Of a DNA stretch of 64,000 bases, positions 36,414 through 44,453 are shown one piece after another. Position 1 is the first letter of the stretch; each line of letters begins with the position of its first letter. Source of the DNA: Planctomycetota bacterium (GTDB taxonomy: Bacteria; Planctomycetota; Phycisphaerae; Phycisphaerales; Zrk34); assembly GCA_016125255.1 (NCBI GenBank), contig WGMD01000020.1, positions 62,001-126,000 on the forward strand. The letters are read 5' to 3'. The position numbers and the translations under genes were made by a program. Under the pieces are notes generated by a model, which was not told the DNA's origin, searched no databases, and saw only the letters and a program-made list of their open reading frames with translations.

Positions 36414-36965
36414 ATGACGCAGAAGATCAGTTTGGATGTCATTGACATTCCCGAGCCCTGTCCGGTGAAGTGGGAGGACATGCGGGGGGATGACCGCGTG
36501 CGGCATTGCGGGCAGTGTCAGCTCAATGTGTACCACCTGTCGGACATGACGCGGGGCGAAGCGGAGGCGTTGATCGCGTCGCATGAAGGGCGGCTCTGCG
36601 TGCAGTTTTACCGCCGGGCGGACGGGCGGATTCTGACGCGGCGTTGTCCCAAGGCGCTGAGCAAGGCGGCCAAGTGGGCGTGGGGCCGGATCGCGGCGGC
36701 GGTTGCGCTGCTGTTGGGTCTGGCGTATGGAGCGCTGGCGATGCATCGCGATCCCAACAGTGCCGACCCGGCGCTGGCGAGCATGCGCAGCGGGATGGAC
36801 ACGATCAAGGAACACGAACCGGTGCGCAGCATCATGAACTGGCTTAGTCCGACGCCGTCGCCGCGCATCGCGATCGGGGGAGCGATCTGCATTACGCCGC
36901 GCGTGGTTCCGCCGCCATCGACGACGGCACCAGCGCCGTTGCCTGCGCCTTCGCCGGCGGAGTGA
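36414..36965 (+). CDS. Conserved CxxC membrane protein of unknown function
   Basis: The ATG at 36414 gives MTQKISLDVIDIPEPCPVKW and a protein of 183 residues. Cysteines in PCPVKW, RHCGQCQLNVYHLSDMT and LCVQFYRRADGRILTRRCP suggest a small metal-binding domain facing the cytoplasm. A membrane helix at about 101-117 is followed by a periplasmic tail rich in Pro and Ala. I have seen this N-terminal domain in planctomycete, myxobacterial and acidobacterial hypothetical proteins, without a known function. The gene is bracketed by inverted copies of a 26-bp repeat. Confidence 0.75.
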   Translation: MTQKISLDVIDIPEPCPVKWEDMRGDDRVRHCGQCQLNVYHLSDMTRGEAEALIASHEGRLCVQFYRRADGRILTRRCPKALSKAAKWAWGRIAAAVALLLGLAYGALAMHRDPNSADPALASMRSGMDTIKEHEPVRSIMNWLSPTPSPRIAIGGAICITPRVVPPPSTTAPAPLPAPSPAE

Positions 36966-36980
36966 TCGGGCGGGGGGAAG

Positions 36981-37006
36981 CGCGGGGCGCTGCCCCGCCG
37001 CTAAAC
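36981..37006. repeat. 26-bp hairpin repeat, inverted copy 2, overlapping the rlmN stop
   Basis: The reverse complement is GTTTAGCGGCGGGGCAG then CGCCCCGCG, matching copy 1 at 25 of 26 positions. Its GTTTAG end supplies the last Val codon and the TAG stop (37001-37003) of rlmN. Confidence 0.8.
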
Positions 37007-38170
37007 AGTGGATTTTTGTTCGTGGCGGAGTTGGCCGCAGGCGGCGGCGATGTCGCGGCCCCGGCTGGCGCGGATGTGGACGTTGACGCCGCGATCACGC
37101 AGAATCTGCTGGAAATTGTGCACATCCTGCGAATCGGGCCGGCCGTACGGCAAGCCCTTCACTTCGTTGTAGCGGATCAGGTTCACATTACACCGCAGGC
37201 GTTTGCACAGGGCGGCGAGCTGCTGGGCGTGCTCGGGGCGGTCGTTGGTGTCGCGAAGCAGGATGTACTCGAGCGTGATCTCCCGGCCGGTCTGCTGGAA
37301 GTAATAGTGCGTCGCTTCGATGAGCGCATCGATCGTCGTGTACTCGGCCCACGGAATCAGCTCCCGCCGCAGATCGTCGTTCGGGGCGTGCAGCGACAGG
37401 GCGAGCGTCACGGGCAACTCAAGCTGATCGGCGAGCCGGCGAATCTGTGCGGGCAGGCCCACCGTCGAAATCGTGATCTTGCGGGCCGAGATGTTGAAAG
37501 CCCACGGCGCGGCGAGCGTGCGGACGGCCTTGGTGACGTTCGTGAAATTGCTCAGCGGCTCGCCCATGCCCATGAAAACGACGTTGGTAATGCGGAGTGA
37601 GGAGTTCGGAGTGGGGAGTGAAGACTCCGCACGCCGCGCTCCCAACTCCCAACTCAGTTTCCAGATCTGTTCGACAATCTGCCCTGCGGTCAGATTCGTT
37701 TCGAGTCCGCCGAGGCCCGACGCGCAGAAGCGGCAGCCGACGGGGCAGCCGACCTGCGAGCTGATGCATGCGGTGCGGCGTTGCGATCCGCTCGCGTTTT
37801 CCGAGGGAATCATGACGCATTCGGTGGAGTGGGGCGTGGGGAGCGGGGAATTCGGAGTGAGAACCGCAAGCCCTTCTTTGCCTTGCACTCCCCGCTCCGC
37901 ACTCCCCGTTCCGCACTCCAAAAGCAGTTTTTGCGTGCCGTCGCTGGCGGACTGATGTTGTGCGATTTTCAAGCTGGTGAAGGTCATCGACGTCGTGAGC
38001 TTGTCCCGGTCGGCCTTGGAGAAGTCGGTCATCTGCTGCGGGTCGATGACGCCGCGTTCGTAGACCCACTTGAGCAGTTGCCCCGCGCGGAAGCGCGGCA
38101 TGGACCAGGACGTGAGCAATGCCTCAAGCTCCGCCTTGTCGAGGTTGAAGAAGTGGGGTTTTTCGGACAT
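37001..38170 (-). CDS. rlmN: Dual-specificity 23S rRNA/tRNA adenine C2-methyltransferase with two repeat-derived inserts
   Basis: The ATG at 38170 (MSEKPHFFNL) or 38182 starts a radical-SAM enzyme of about 390 residues that methylates A2503 of 23S rRNA and A37 of some tRNAs. CPVGCRFCASG holds the CxxxCxxC cluster site, VVFMGMGEPLSN binds SAM, and ASRGRDIAAACGQLR has the C-terminal catalytic Cys. Two stretches match a dispersed palindrome: about residues 84-116 (with LTPNSPLPTPHST) and 172-193 (WELGARRAESSLPTPNSS). Both keep the frame and sit between conserved blocks, so the enzyme may still work. Confidence 0.93.
   Translation of the reverse strand: MSEKPHFFNLDKAELEALLTSWSMPRFRAGQLLKWVYERGVIDPQQMTDFSKADRDKLTTSMTFTSLKIAQHQSASDGTQKLLLECGTGSAERGVQGKEGLAVLTPNSPLPTPHSTECVMIPSENASGSQRRTACISSQVGCPVGCRFCASGLGGLETNLTAGQIVEQIWKLSWELGARRAESSLPTPNSSLRITNVVFMGMGEPLSNFTNVTKAVRTLAAPWAFNISARKITISTVGLPAQIRRLADQLELPVTLALSLHAPNDDLRRELIPWAEYTTIDALIEATHYYFQQTGREITLEYILLRDTNDRPEHAQQLAALCKRLRCNVNLIRYNEVKGLPYGRPDSQDVHNFQQILRDRGVNVHIRASRGRDIAAACGQLRHEQKSTV
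37592..37655. repeat. 7-bp-unit palindromic element inside rlmN, copy 1
   Basis: Arms of GGAGTGR-like units and their inverse meet around GAAG (left arm 37592-37619, right arm 37624-37655). The length keeps the reading frame; it encodes the stretch ending SLPTPNSS between the cluster domain and VVFMGMGEP. Confidence 0.8.
37825..37919. repeat. 7-bp-unit palindromic element inside rlmN, copy 2
   Basis: The left arm (37825-37858) and right arm (37886-37919) are imperfect inverted copies built of GGAGTGG/GGAGCGG/GGAGTGC units with a 27-base centre. It encodes residues upstream of the radical-SAM cluster site, including TPNSPLPTPHST. Confidence 0.85.
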
Positions 38171-38190
38171 GACGTTGCTCATAAGTCAGA

Positions 38191-38215
38191 AGCCCACGCT
38201 TAAAAAGCGTGGGCT
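38191..38215. repeat. Palindrome AGCCCACGCTT, copy 1
   Basis: AGCCCACGCTT-AAA-AAGCGTGGGCT is a perfect 11-bp inverted repeat with a 3-base loop, between ispH and rlmN. A second copy with one change lies at 52640-52664. It could form a terminator-like stem in either direction but lacks a T-tract on the minus strand. Confidence 0.85.
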
Positions 38216-38243
38216 TCGGGGATTGACATTCGTGAACATGCGC

Positions 38244-39188
38244 TTACGCCGTCGCGCTCTGGCGCAGAACGCGGAGACTGCGGGGCAGTTCAAAGTGCAT
38301 GTTTTCCTCGGTGACGTTGCGCTGATCGACTTCCGCGCCGTAATCGGTGACGAGCATCTGGACGATTTCTTCGACGAGATGTTCGGGCGCGCTGGCGCCG
38401 GCGGTCAGCAGAAGGGTTTCGACGCCGGCGAACCACGTCGGGTCGATCTCGCTGCGGTCATCGACAAGCACCGCGCGCGTGCCGGAGTTCTCGGCGATTT
38501 CGGTGAGTCGCACGGAGTTGGAGCTGTTCTTGGAGCCGACGACGATGACGAGGTCGGCTTCGGAAGCGAGGACGCGCACGGCATGCTGGCGGTTCGTCGT
38601 GGCGTAGCAGATGTCCTCCGACGGCGGGGCTTTGACATGCGGGAAGCGCTTCTTGATCGCCTGAATGATGACGTTCGCATCGTCCATGCTCAGCGTCGTC
38701 TGCGTCAGGTACACGAGCTTGTCCTCATCGTCGAAGCTCAGCTTGTGCACGTCTTCGGGGCTCTCGACAATGCTGATCGCGCCGGGGGCTTCGCCGACGG
38801 TGCCGACGACTTCGTCATGGCCGGCGTGGCCGATGAGCAGAATGTTGAAGCCCTGTCGCGCATAGCGGATGGCTTCCATATGGACTTTCGTCACGAGCGG
38901 GCAGGTGGCGTCGATCATGGCGCACCCGCGTTCCTTGGCGCGTTCGCGCACGGCGGGGGAGACGCCATGCGCGCTGAACACGACGGTCGACTTGGGGGGC
39001 ACTTCGTCGATGGTGTTGACGAAGGTCACGCCGCGGTTGATGAAGTGATCGACGACGTGGCGGTTATGGACGATTTCGTGATAGACGTAGAGCGGGGCGC
39101 CGACGATTTTCAGGGCCTCTTCGACGGTGTCGATGGCCATGATGACGCCGGCGCAGAACCCGCGCGGATTGGCAAGCAGAATCTTCAT
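38244..39188 (-). CDS. ispH: 4-hydroxy-3-methylbut-2-enyl diphosphate reductase
   Basis: The start at 39188 gives MKILLANPRGFCAGVIMAID, the usual IspH N-terminus with the first cluster Cys; an in-frame start at 39221 adds an unneeded leader. Other landmarks are HEIVHNRHVVD, DATCPLVTKVH with the second Cys, GHAGHDEVVGT, CYATTNRQ with the third Cys, and VVGSKNSSNSVRL. The 314-residue iron-sulfur enzyme makes IPP and DMAPP in the last step of the MEP pathway. It is divergent from hpnC, so precursor supply and squalene synthesis share an intergenic region of about 100 bases. Confidence 0.96.
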   Translation of the reverse strand: MKILLANPRGFCAGVIMAIDTVEEALKIVGAPLYVYHEIVHNRHVVDHFINRGVTFVNTIDEVPPKSTVVFSAHGVSPAVRERAKERGCAMIDATCPLVTKVHMEAIRYARQGFNILLIGHAGHDEVVGTVGEAPGAISIVESPEDVHKLSFDDEDKLVYLTQTTLSMDDANVIIQAIKKRFPHVKAPPSEDICYATTNRQHAVRVLASEADLVIVVGSKNSSNSVRLTEIAENSGTRAVLVDDRSEIDPTWFAGVETLLLTAGASAPEHLVEEIVQMLVTDYGAEVDQRNVTEENMHFELPRSLRVLRQSATA

Positions 39189-39265
39189 CGAGACAGCTCC
39201 AGTGGAGGGGTTGACCGGCATTCAGTATAGCCGAGCGGCCCGGCGGCGACCAAGCGGGGGCGTGA

Positions 39266-39271
39266 TATACT
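39266..39271 (+). promoter_or_regulatory. Possible -10 box of the hpnCDE operon
   Basis: TATACT lies 16 bases before the hpnC start in the ispH-hpnC divergent gap. No good -35 box is visible at 16-18 bases upstream, so the call rests on the -10 match alone. Confidence 0.35.
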
Positions 39272-39287
39272 AAGGGCTCGAAAAACA

Positions 39288-40235
39288 ATGGCCTCGCTCG
39301 TTCTCCAACAACTCGACCGCTACGGCCCGGAGCACTGTCAGACGCTTTCCTACGCGGAGGCGTCGGCTTATGCCACGCGGCTCGTGCACGAACAATACGA
39401 GAATTTCAGCGTCATCAGCGCCGTCGTCCCCGCCCGGCTGCGTGCGGATTTCGCTCATGTGTATGCCTTCTGCCGCTGGGCCGACGACTTGGGCGACGAG
39501 ACGGGCGACCCCCGCAAGTCGCTGGAACTGCTCGAATGGTGGCGCGCGGAACTGCGGGCCTGTTACGCCGGTCGCCCCCGGCACCCGGTGTACATCGCAC
39601 TGGCGAAAACCATCGAGCGGCATGACATTCCGGCCAAGCCCTTCGATGATCTGATCGACGCCTTCGTGCAGGATCAGAAGGTCACGCGATACCGGACATG
39701 GGACCAGACGGTCGACTACTGCACGCGCAGCGCCGACCCGGTCGGGCGGCTGGTGCTCTACCTGTGCGGTTACCGTGATGAAGCGCGACAACGCCTATCC
39801 GACAAGACCTGCACCGCGCTTCAGCTCATCAATTTCTGGCAGGACGTCCGGCGCGACATTCTCGATCGCGACCGCATCTACATCCCCGCCGACACGCTGG
39901 CCAAGCATTATCTGACGCATCAACATATCGTCGATCACGTGCGCGGTCTCAAGCCGCTGACGATTGATCAACGCTCCGAATTCCAGCGGGCGATGCGCGA
40001 GCTTGTCGAACGGACGAAGGGGCTGTTCGCGGAGGGGCGTGCGCTTTGGCCGATGCTCGCGGCGGATGTGCGGATGAGTATTCAACTGTTCTCGCTCGGC
40101 GGCGAGTCGATCGTGCGGCTCGTCGAATCGCAGCACTACGACACGCTCGATCATCGCCCGTCGCTCTCCAAGGGCGGCAAGGCGCGGCTATTGATGAAAG
40201 TCATCGCGGCGAAATGGTTCGGAGGCGGCGTATGA
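39288..40235 (+). CDS. hpnC: Squalene synthase component HpnC
   Basis: This 315-residue trans-isoprenyl diphosphate synthase-like protein carries the first Asp-rich region in YAFCRWADDLGDETGD and the second in INFWQDVRRDILDRDRIYIP. In the bacterial three-enzyme route HpnC turns hydroxysqualene diphosphate's hydrolysis product stage into hydroxysqualene, working with HpnD and HpnE. It is first in a translationally coupled operon: its TGA overlaps the ATG of hpnD. The route supplies squalene for hopanoids, sterols or C30 carotenoids. Confidence 0.93.
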   Translation: MASLVLQQLDRYGPEHCQTLSYAEASAYATRLVHEQYENFSVISAVVPARLRADFAHVYAFCRWADDLGDETGDPRKSLELLEWWRAELRACYAGRPRHPVYIALAKTIERHDIPAKPFDDLIDAFVQDQKVTRYRTWDQTVDYCTRSADPVGRLVLYLCGYRDEARQRLSDKTCTALQLINFWQDVRRDILDRDRIYIPADTLAKHYLTHQHIVDHVRGLKPLTIDQRSEFQRAMRELVERTKGLFAEGRALWPMLAADVRMSIQLFSLGGESIVRLVESQHYDTLDHRPSLSKGGKARLLMKVIAAKWFGGGV

Positions 40236-41170
40236 GCACCTCCGCATCGATCGCGGTGGGGCAGGTCGCCGCCTGGGAGCGGTCGCTGGCGCAGTCGCAG
40301 GCGCATTGCGTGCAGGTGGTGCGCGAGCGGGCGGCGAATTTTTATCATGGGCTCAAGCTCGTGCCGGAGCCAAAGCGATCGGCGTGCTATGCGTTGTATG
40401 CATGGATGCGGCTCGCGGACGATCTGGCGGACGAAGCGGGGAACGCGGAAGCGAAAACGCGGACGATCGAGCAGTTTCGCCGCACGACGATGCGGGCGAT
40501 CGATGCGGATTTGAACGAGGCGAGCGCGATGCCGGAGGGGGAACTTTGGCCGGCGGTGCGCGACATGGTGCTGCGCTACGGGCTGCCGGTCGAATATCTC
40601 GACGACATGATCGAAGGGCAGCTTCTCGATCAGCACAAGACGCGCTACGCCACGTTCGAGGAGCTTTACGACTACTGTTACAAGGTCGCATCGGTGGTCG
40701 GGCTTTCGTGCGTGACGATCTGGGGGTACGAGGGCGGCGAGGCGACGCGGAAGCTGGCGGAGCAGCGGGGGATCGCATTTCAACTGACGAACATTCTGCG
40801 CGATGTGCTCGAAGATGCGCAGCGCGACCGCGTGTATCTGCCGGCCGACGCGTTTGAGGCGTTGGAGATCAACCCCGTCATGTTCACGATGGGCGACAAG
40901 CGCGACGCGCTCGAAGGCATCAAGGAAATGGCGGAGAAGGCGGAGGGGTACTACAAGGCGTCCGAGCCGCTGGAGGCGCGCGTGAGCGGGGACGGGCGGG
41001 CGTGTCTGTGGGCGATGACGCGGATTTACCGGGGACTGCTCTATCAGATTCGGCGCGATCCGGCCCGCGTGCTCAGCGGCGAGCGCGTGCGGCTGAGCAA
41101 ACTGCATAAATGCTGGATCGCCCTCCGCGCCAAGTATCTGCCGATCGGCCTCGGCGGAGGCACAAAATGA
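40232..41170 (+). CDS. hpnD: Presqualene diphosphate synthase HpnD
   Basis: The ATG at 40232 overlaps the hpnC stop (ATGA); 312 residues. Family motifs are YALYAWMRLADDLADEAGN (first Asp-rich), YCYKVASVVGLSCVTIWGY and LTNILRDVLEDAQRDRVYLP (second Asp-rich). It condenses two farnesyl diphosphates head-to-head to presqualene diphosphate. A longer in-frame reading inside hpnC is rejected because the coupled start is family-typical. Its own stop overlaps the hpnE start, again ATGA. Confidence 0.95.
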   Translation: MSTSASIAVGQVAAWERSLAQSQAHCVQVVRERAANFYHGLKLVPEPKRSACYALYAWMRLADDLADEAGNAEAKTRTIEQFRRTTMRAIDADLNEASAMPEGELWPAVRDMVLRYGLPVEYLDDMIEGQLLDQHKTRYATFEELYDYCYKVASVVGLSCVTIWGYEGGEATRKLAEQRGIAFQLTNILRDVLEDAQRDRVYLPADAFEALEINPVMFTMGDKRDALEGIKEMAEKAEGYYKASEPLEARVSGDGRACLWAMTRIYRGLLYQIRRDPARVLSGERVRLSKLHKCWIALRAKYLPIGLGGGTK

Positions 41171-42651
41171 GCGGGCAGACGCTCGTACTGGGCGGCGGGC
41201 TGGCGGGCATGGCGGCGGCGGTGCGCCTCGCCCAGGCCGGTCACGCCGTCACGCTCATCGAAACCTCCCGCCGCCTCGGCGGGCGCGCGACGAGCCACAT
41301 CGACCCCGCCTCCGGCCAGCAAGTCGACAACTGCCAGCACGTCCTGCTCGGCTGCTGCACGAATCTGCTCGATCTCTACCGCCGCCTCGGCGTCGGCGAC
41401 GAAGTCGACTGGCATGACGACCTGCACTTTTTCGACAAGCAGGGCCATCACGATGTGCTGCTCGCCAGCGATCTGCCCGCCCCGCTGCACCTAAGCGAAT
41501 CGATGATGCGCTTCGGCACGCTGACGCTCGCGCAGAAACTCGCCGTCGGCCGGGCGATGCTGGCGATGATGCTCATGTCGCGCGATCAGCGCGAGTCGCT
41601 CCACCATCTGACCTTCTCCGACTGGCTCCGTCGGCACGGGCAGACCGAGGCGGTGATCGAGCGGTTCTGGGCGGTGATCGTCGTCAGTGCGCTTAACCAG
41701 ATGCCCGAAACCTGCGGCGCCCCGTTCGCCATTCAGGTGTTTCAGGAGGGTTTTTTAGCCCATCGCGATGCATATCGCATGGGCACCGCCGCCGTGCCGC
41801 TCGCGCAGCTTTACGATCCGGCGACGCGCGTCATTGAAGACGCCGGCGGCAAGGTCATGTTCGGCGCTTCGGCCAAGCGCATCGTCATGCAGGGCGATCG
41901 CATCGGCGCGGTCGAACTCGTTGATGGTCAGACGATCGACATCGACGACTGCATCAGCGCCCTGCCCTTCGACCGGCTCGACAAGGTGGCGGGCGACGAT
42001 CTGAAACAACGCGACCGCCGCCTCGACGGGCTCAAGCATTTCAAACACAGTCCGATTCTGGGGATTCACCTTTGGTTCGATCGCCAGGTCGTGCCGTATC
42101 CGCACATGATCTTCGTCGATTCGCCGTTGCAGTGGATCTTCAATAAGGGTGGAGTGGGGAGTGGGGAATGCGGAGTGAAAGCCGGGGAGCGCTCATTGCC
42201 TTTCACTCCCCACTCCGCACTCCCCACTCCGCAATATCTTCATGGCGTCATCAGCGCCGCCGACGCGTGGATCGATCTGTCGGCGGAGGCGATCATCGAC
42301 ATGGCGCTACGTGAGCTGTCGGCTTACGTGAGCGGTGATCTGCGGGCGGCGCTGGCGAATGCGAAGGTCATCAAGGAGAAGCGCGCCACGTTCAGTCCGA
42401 CGCCCGGTATCGAAGCGCACCGACCGGCGACGTGCGGCGACGTGGCGAATCTGTTTCTGGCCGGCGACTGGACCCGGACGGGTTGGCCCGCCACGATGGA
42501 GGGCGCGGCCCGGAGCGGGTACATGGCCGCCGCCGCCGTCATGGGCGAAGCGCCTGTGCCGGCTGTAGCGGATCTGACGCCGGCCCCGCTCTATAAGTGC
42601 ATCGCCCGCGTCGGTCGGGTCATGCCCCGGTCAAGCGTCGCCTCGCTCTGA
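41167..42651 (+). CDS. hpnE: Hydroxysqualene dehydroxylase HpnE with an in-frame repeat insert
   Basis: The ATG at 41167 starts MSGQTLVLGGGLAGMAAAVRL, the FAD-binding Rossmann motif of amine-oxidase/desaturase-like flavoproteins; 494 residues. DNCQHVLLGCCTNLLDLYRR and FLAGDWTRTGWPATMEGAARSG are HpnE signatures. It reduces hydroxysqualene to squalene. About residues 329-355 (from GGVGSGECGV to TPHSALPTP) are encoded by a palindromic repeat placed between NK and QYLHGVISAADAW, blocks that normally lie close together. The frame continues to a normal C-terminus. Confidence 0.94.
   Translation: MSGQTLVLGGGLAGMAAAVRLAQAGHAVTLIETSRRLGGRATSHIDPASGQQVDNCQHVLLGCCTNLLDLYRRLGVGDEVDWHDDLHFFDKQGHHDVLLASDLPAPLHLSESMMRFGTLTLAQKLAVGRAMLAMMLMSRDQRESLHHLTFSDWLRRHGQTEAVIERFWAVIVVSALNQMPETCGAPFAIQVFQEGFLAHRDAYRMGTAAVPLAQLYDPATRVIEDAGGKVMFGASAKRIVMQGDRIGAVELVDGQTIDIDDCISALPFDRLDKVAGDDLKQRDRRLDGLKHFKHSPILGIHLWFDRQVVPYPHMIFVDSPLQWIFNKGGVGSGECGVKAGERSLPFTPHSALPTPQYLHGVISAADAWIDLSAEAIIDMALRELSAYVSGDLRAALANAKVIKEKRATFSPTPGIEAHRPATCGDVANLFLAGDWTRTGWPATMEGAARSGYMAAAAVMGEAPVPAVADLTPAPLYKCIARVGRVMPRSSVASL
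42151..42230. repeat. 7-bp-unit palindromic element inside hpnE
   Basis: The 30-base arms 42151-42180 and 42201-42230 are inverted copies with 27 of 30 matches around a 20-base centre. Each arm is a run of GGAGTGG/GGAGTGC units ending in AAA at the centre. This is the best preserved copy of the family in the window. Confidence 0.9.
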
Positions 42652-42667
42652 GCCGATATGTCAGGTG

Positions 42668-42865
42668 ATGGACGTCCTTTCGCAAGACACGTTGTTTCCC
42701 CTGATGCTGTTCATCGCCGCGCTCGCCGGCTTCAGCATGCTCGTGTTCCTGCGCCTCCTGACCAACAACATCACTCACGAAATCGAACGCCACGACCTGG
42801 TCCGCAAAGCCAAACAGATGCGCGTCGATTACCTGCGCGATCTGCGCCGTGATGACGATGCGTGA
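42668..42865 (+). CDS. Small membrane protein, 65 aa
   Basis: The ATG at 42668 (or GTG at 42665) lies 16 bases after hpnE, so it may be the last gene of that operon. One hydrophobic segment (FPLMLFIAALAGFSMLVFL) at about residues 11-29 precedes a charged helix (NITHEIERHDLVRKAKQMR). I do not recognise a family. Its tie to squalene synthesis is positional only. Confidence 0.55.
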   Translation: MDVLSQDTLFPLMLFIAALAGFSMLVFLRLLTNNITHEIERHDLVRKAKQMRVDYLRDLRRDDDA

Positions 42866-42874
42866 TGGAGTGGG

Positions 42875-43030
42875 TCACCACGGGGGCGCGGGGAGCACGG
42901 GGAGAAGGCAATTGAAAAATGTGAATTGACCATTGCAAATTGCAAATTGAGGAGGCCGCTCCGTCAATTTGCAATTTGCATTTTTCAATGGTCAATTTTC
43001 AATCTGCATGTCTTGGCGTCTGCTTGGTGA
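42875..43030. repeat. Composite palindromic element, AATTGCAAATTG family, copy 1
   Basis: An outer TCACCACGGGGGCGCGGGG stretch is followed by AT-rich inverted arms containing GACCATTGCAAATTGCAAATTG and its inverse, and the element closes at TGGTGA. A second copy in opposite orientation is at 57179-57346. It fills the gap between convergent genes and is much richer in A and T than its neighbours. Confidence 0.85.
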
Positions 43031-43032
43031 AT

Positions 43033-44400
43033 TCACCTGCCGAGTTCTTCGAGCAGGGCGGCGTGGGTGAGGCAGCCCATTTTGAAGTGGTCGAGTTCGA
43101 ATTTCTCGTTGGGCGAGTGGAGGTTGTCATCGTTGAGGCCGAACCCGATGAGCAGGGTGTCGAGGCCGAGTTCGGTTTTGAAGGTGGCGACGACGGGGAT
43201 GGTGGCGCCTTCGCGGACGAGGACGGGGGGTTTGCCGCAGCCGGTGGTCACGGCCCGCTGGGCGGCGGCGACGTACTTGGAGTCGGTCGGAGTGATGACG
43301 GGACGAGCATGACCATAATCGCGCACGCGCCACCGGCAGCCCGGCGGCGTCTGCGACTCGAGCCAGGTATTGAATGCCGCCGCGATTTTGTCGGGGTTCT
43401 GATTGGCCGCCAGACGGAAGCTGACCTTCGCGCCGGCGAAGCTGGGGATGACGGTCTTGGCCCCTTCGCCCATGTATCCGCCGTAGAGCCCGTTCACATC
43501 GCAACTCGGGCGCGCCCAGCGGCGCTCGAGCGTGGTGAAGCCCTTCTCGCCGAGCAGCGCGTCGACGCCGATGGACTTCCCCCATTTTTCATCCGTGAAG
43601 TCGAGCTTCTTCCATCGCTCACGCTCGTCCTGCGAGAGCGGGACGACGTCATCGTAAAACCCGGGGATCGTCACGTGATTGTTCTCGTCAAAGAGCCGGC
43701 CCAGCACGCGGACGAGCTGCGTCGCCGGGTTGGCGATGGTGCCCCCGTAAACGCCCGAATGCAGATCGCGATTCGGCCCGTAGAGCTGCACGTCGAAGTA
43801 CAGCAGGCCGCGCAATGCGTATGTGATCGCCGGCTGACCGCGGTCCCACATCGCCGTGTCCGACACGACGACGATGTCGGCGGCGAGCAGGTCCTTGTGC
43901 GATGCGATGAACGGATCCAGATGCGCGCTGCCGCACTCTTCCTCGCCTTCGATGAGCACGGTGACGTTGATCGGCGGCTTGCCCGCCGCTTCCTTCCATC
44001 CGCGCAGGGCTTCGATGAAGCACATCACCTGACCCTTGTCATCGCTCGACCCGCGCGCGAACAACTTCCCGTCCCGCACCGTCGGCTCAAACGGCGGCGT
44101 CGTCCACTTGTCCAAGGGGTCCGGCGGCTGCACATCGTAATGACCGTAAAACAAAACCCGCGACTTGTCCGGCCCGGCCTCGTCGTATCGCCCGACGACG
44201 ATCGGATGACCCTTCGTCGAATGAATCACCGCATCGAGCCCGCACTCGGCGAGCTGCGCGGCGATCCATTGGGCGCCCTCCTTGCACCGCGGCGCGAAGG
44301 CGGGGTCCGTCGAAACGGATTGAATGCGCAGAAGATCGCACAGGCGGGCTACCGCCGCGTCGTGATCCTGACGGATGTGATCGAGTACTTGGGTGAGCAT
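43033..44400 (-). CDS. M20 family metallopeptidase / dipeptidase
   Basis: The ATG at 44400 opens a 455-residue zinc exopeptidase. VLFYGHYDVQPPDPLDKW has the first metal His and Asp, GSSDDKGQ the bridging Asp, and VLIEGEEECGSAHLD the catalytic Glu pair; DLHSGVYGG and HSPNEKFELDHF are further family blocks, the latter with the last metal ligand. It should cleave dipeptides or acylated amino acids in the cytoplasm. A longer frame running into the DedA gene is rejected. Confidence 0.92.
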   Translation of the reverse strand: MLTQVLDHIRQDHDAAVARLCDLLRIQSVSTDPAFAPRCKEGAQWIAAQLAECGLDAVIHSTKGHPIVVGRYDEAGPDKSRVLFYGHYDVQPPDPLDKWTTPPFEPTVRDGKLFARGSSDDKGQVMCFIEALRGWKEAAGKPPINVTVLIEGEEECGSAHLDPFIASHKDLLAADIVVVSDTAMWDRGQPAITYALRGLLYFDVQLYGPNRDLHSGVYGGTIANPATQLVRVLGRLFDENNHVTIPGFYDDVVPLSQDERERWKKLDFTDEKWGKSIGVDALLGEKGFTTLERRWARPSCDVNGLYGGYMGEGAKTVIPSFAGAKVSFRLAANQNPDKIAAAFNTWLESQTPPGCRWRVRDYGHARPVITPTDSKYVAAAQRAVTTGCGKPPVLVREGATIPVVATFKTELGLDTLLIGFGLNDDNLHSPNEKFELDHFKMGCLTHAALLEELGR

Positions 44401-44453
44401 GTTGCGATTGTACCGGCAGTCGGTAACGCGTTCATCCTCGAAAGCCCGCGTCG

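Noticed and set aside
37592-42230. The clustered GGAGTGG repeats as a CRISPR array
   Set aside because: The copies are palindromic and imperfect, lack regular spacers, lie inside genes and have no cas genes nearby.
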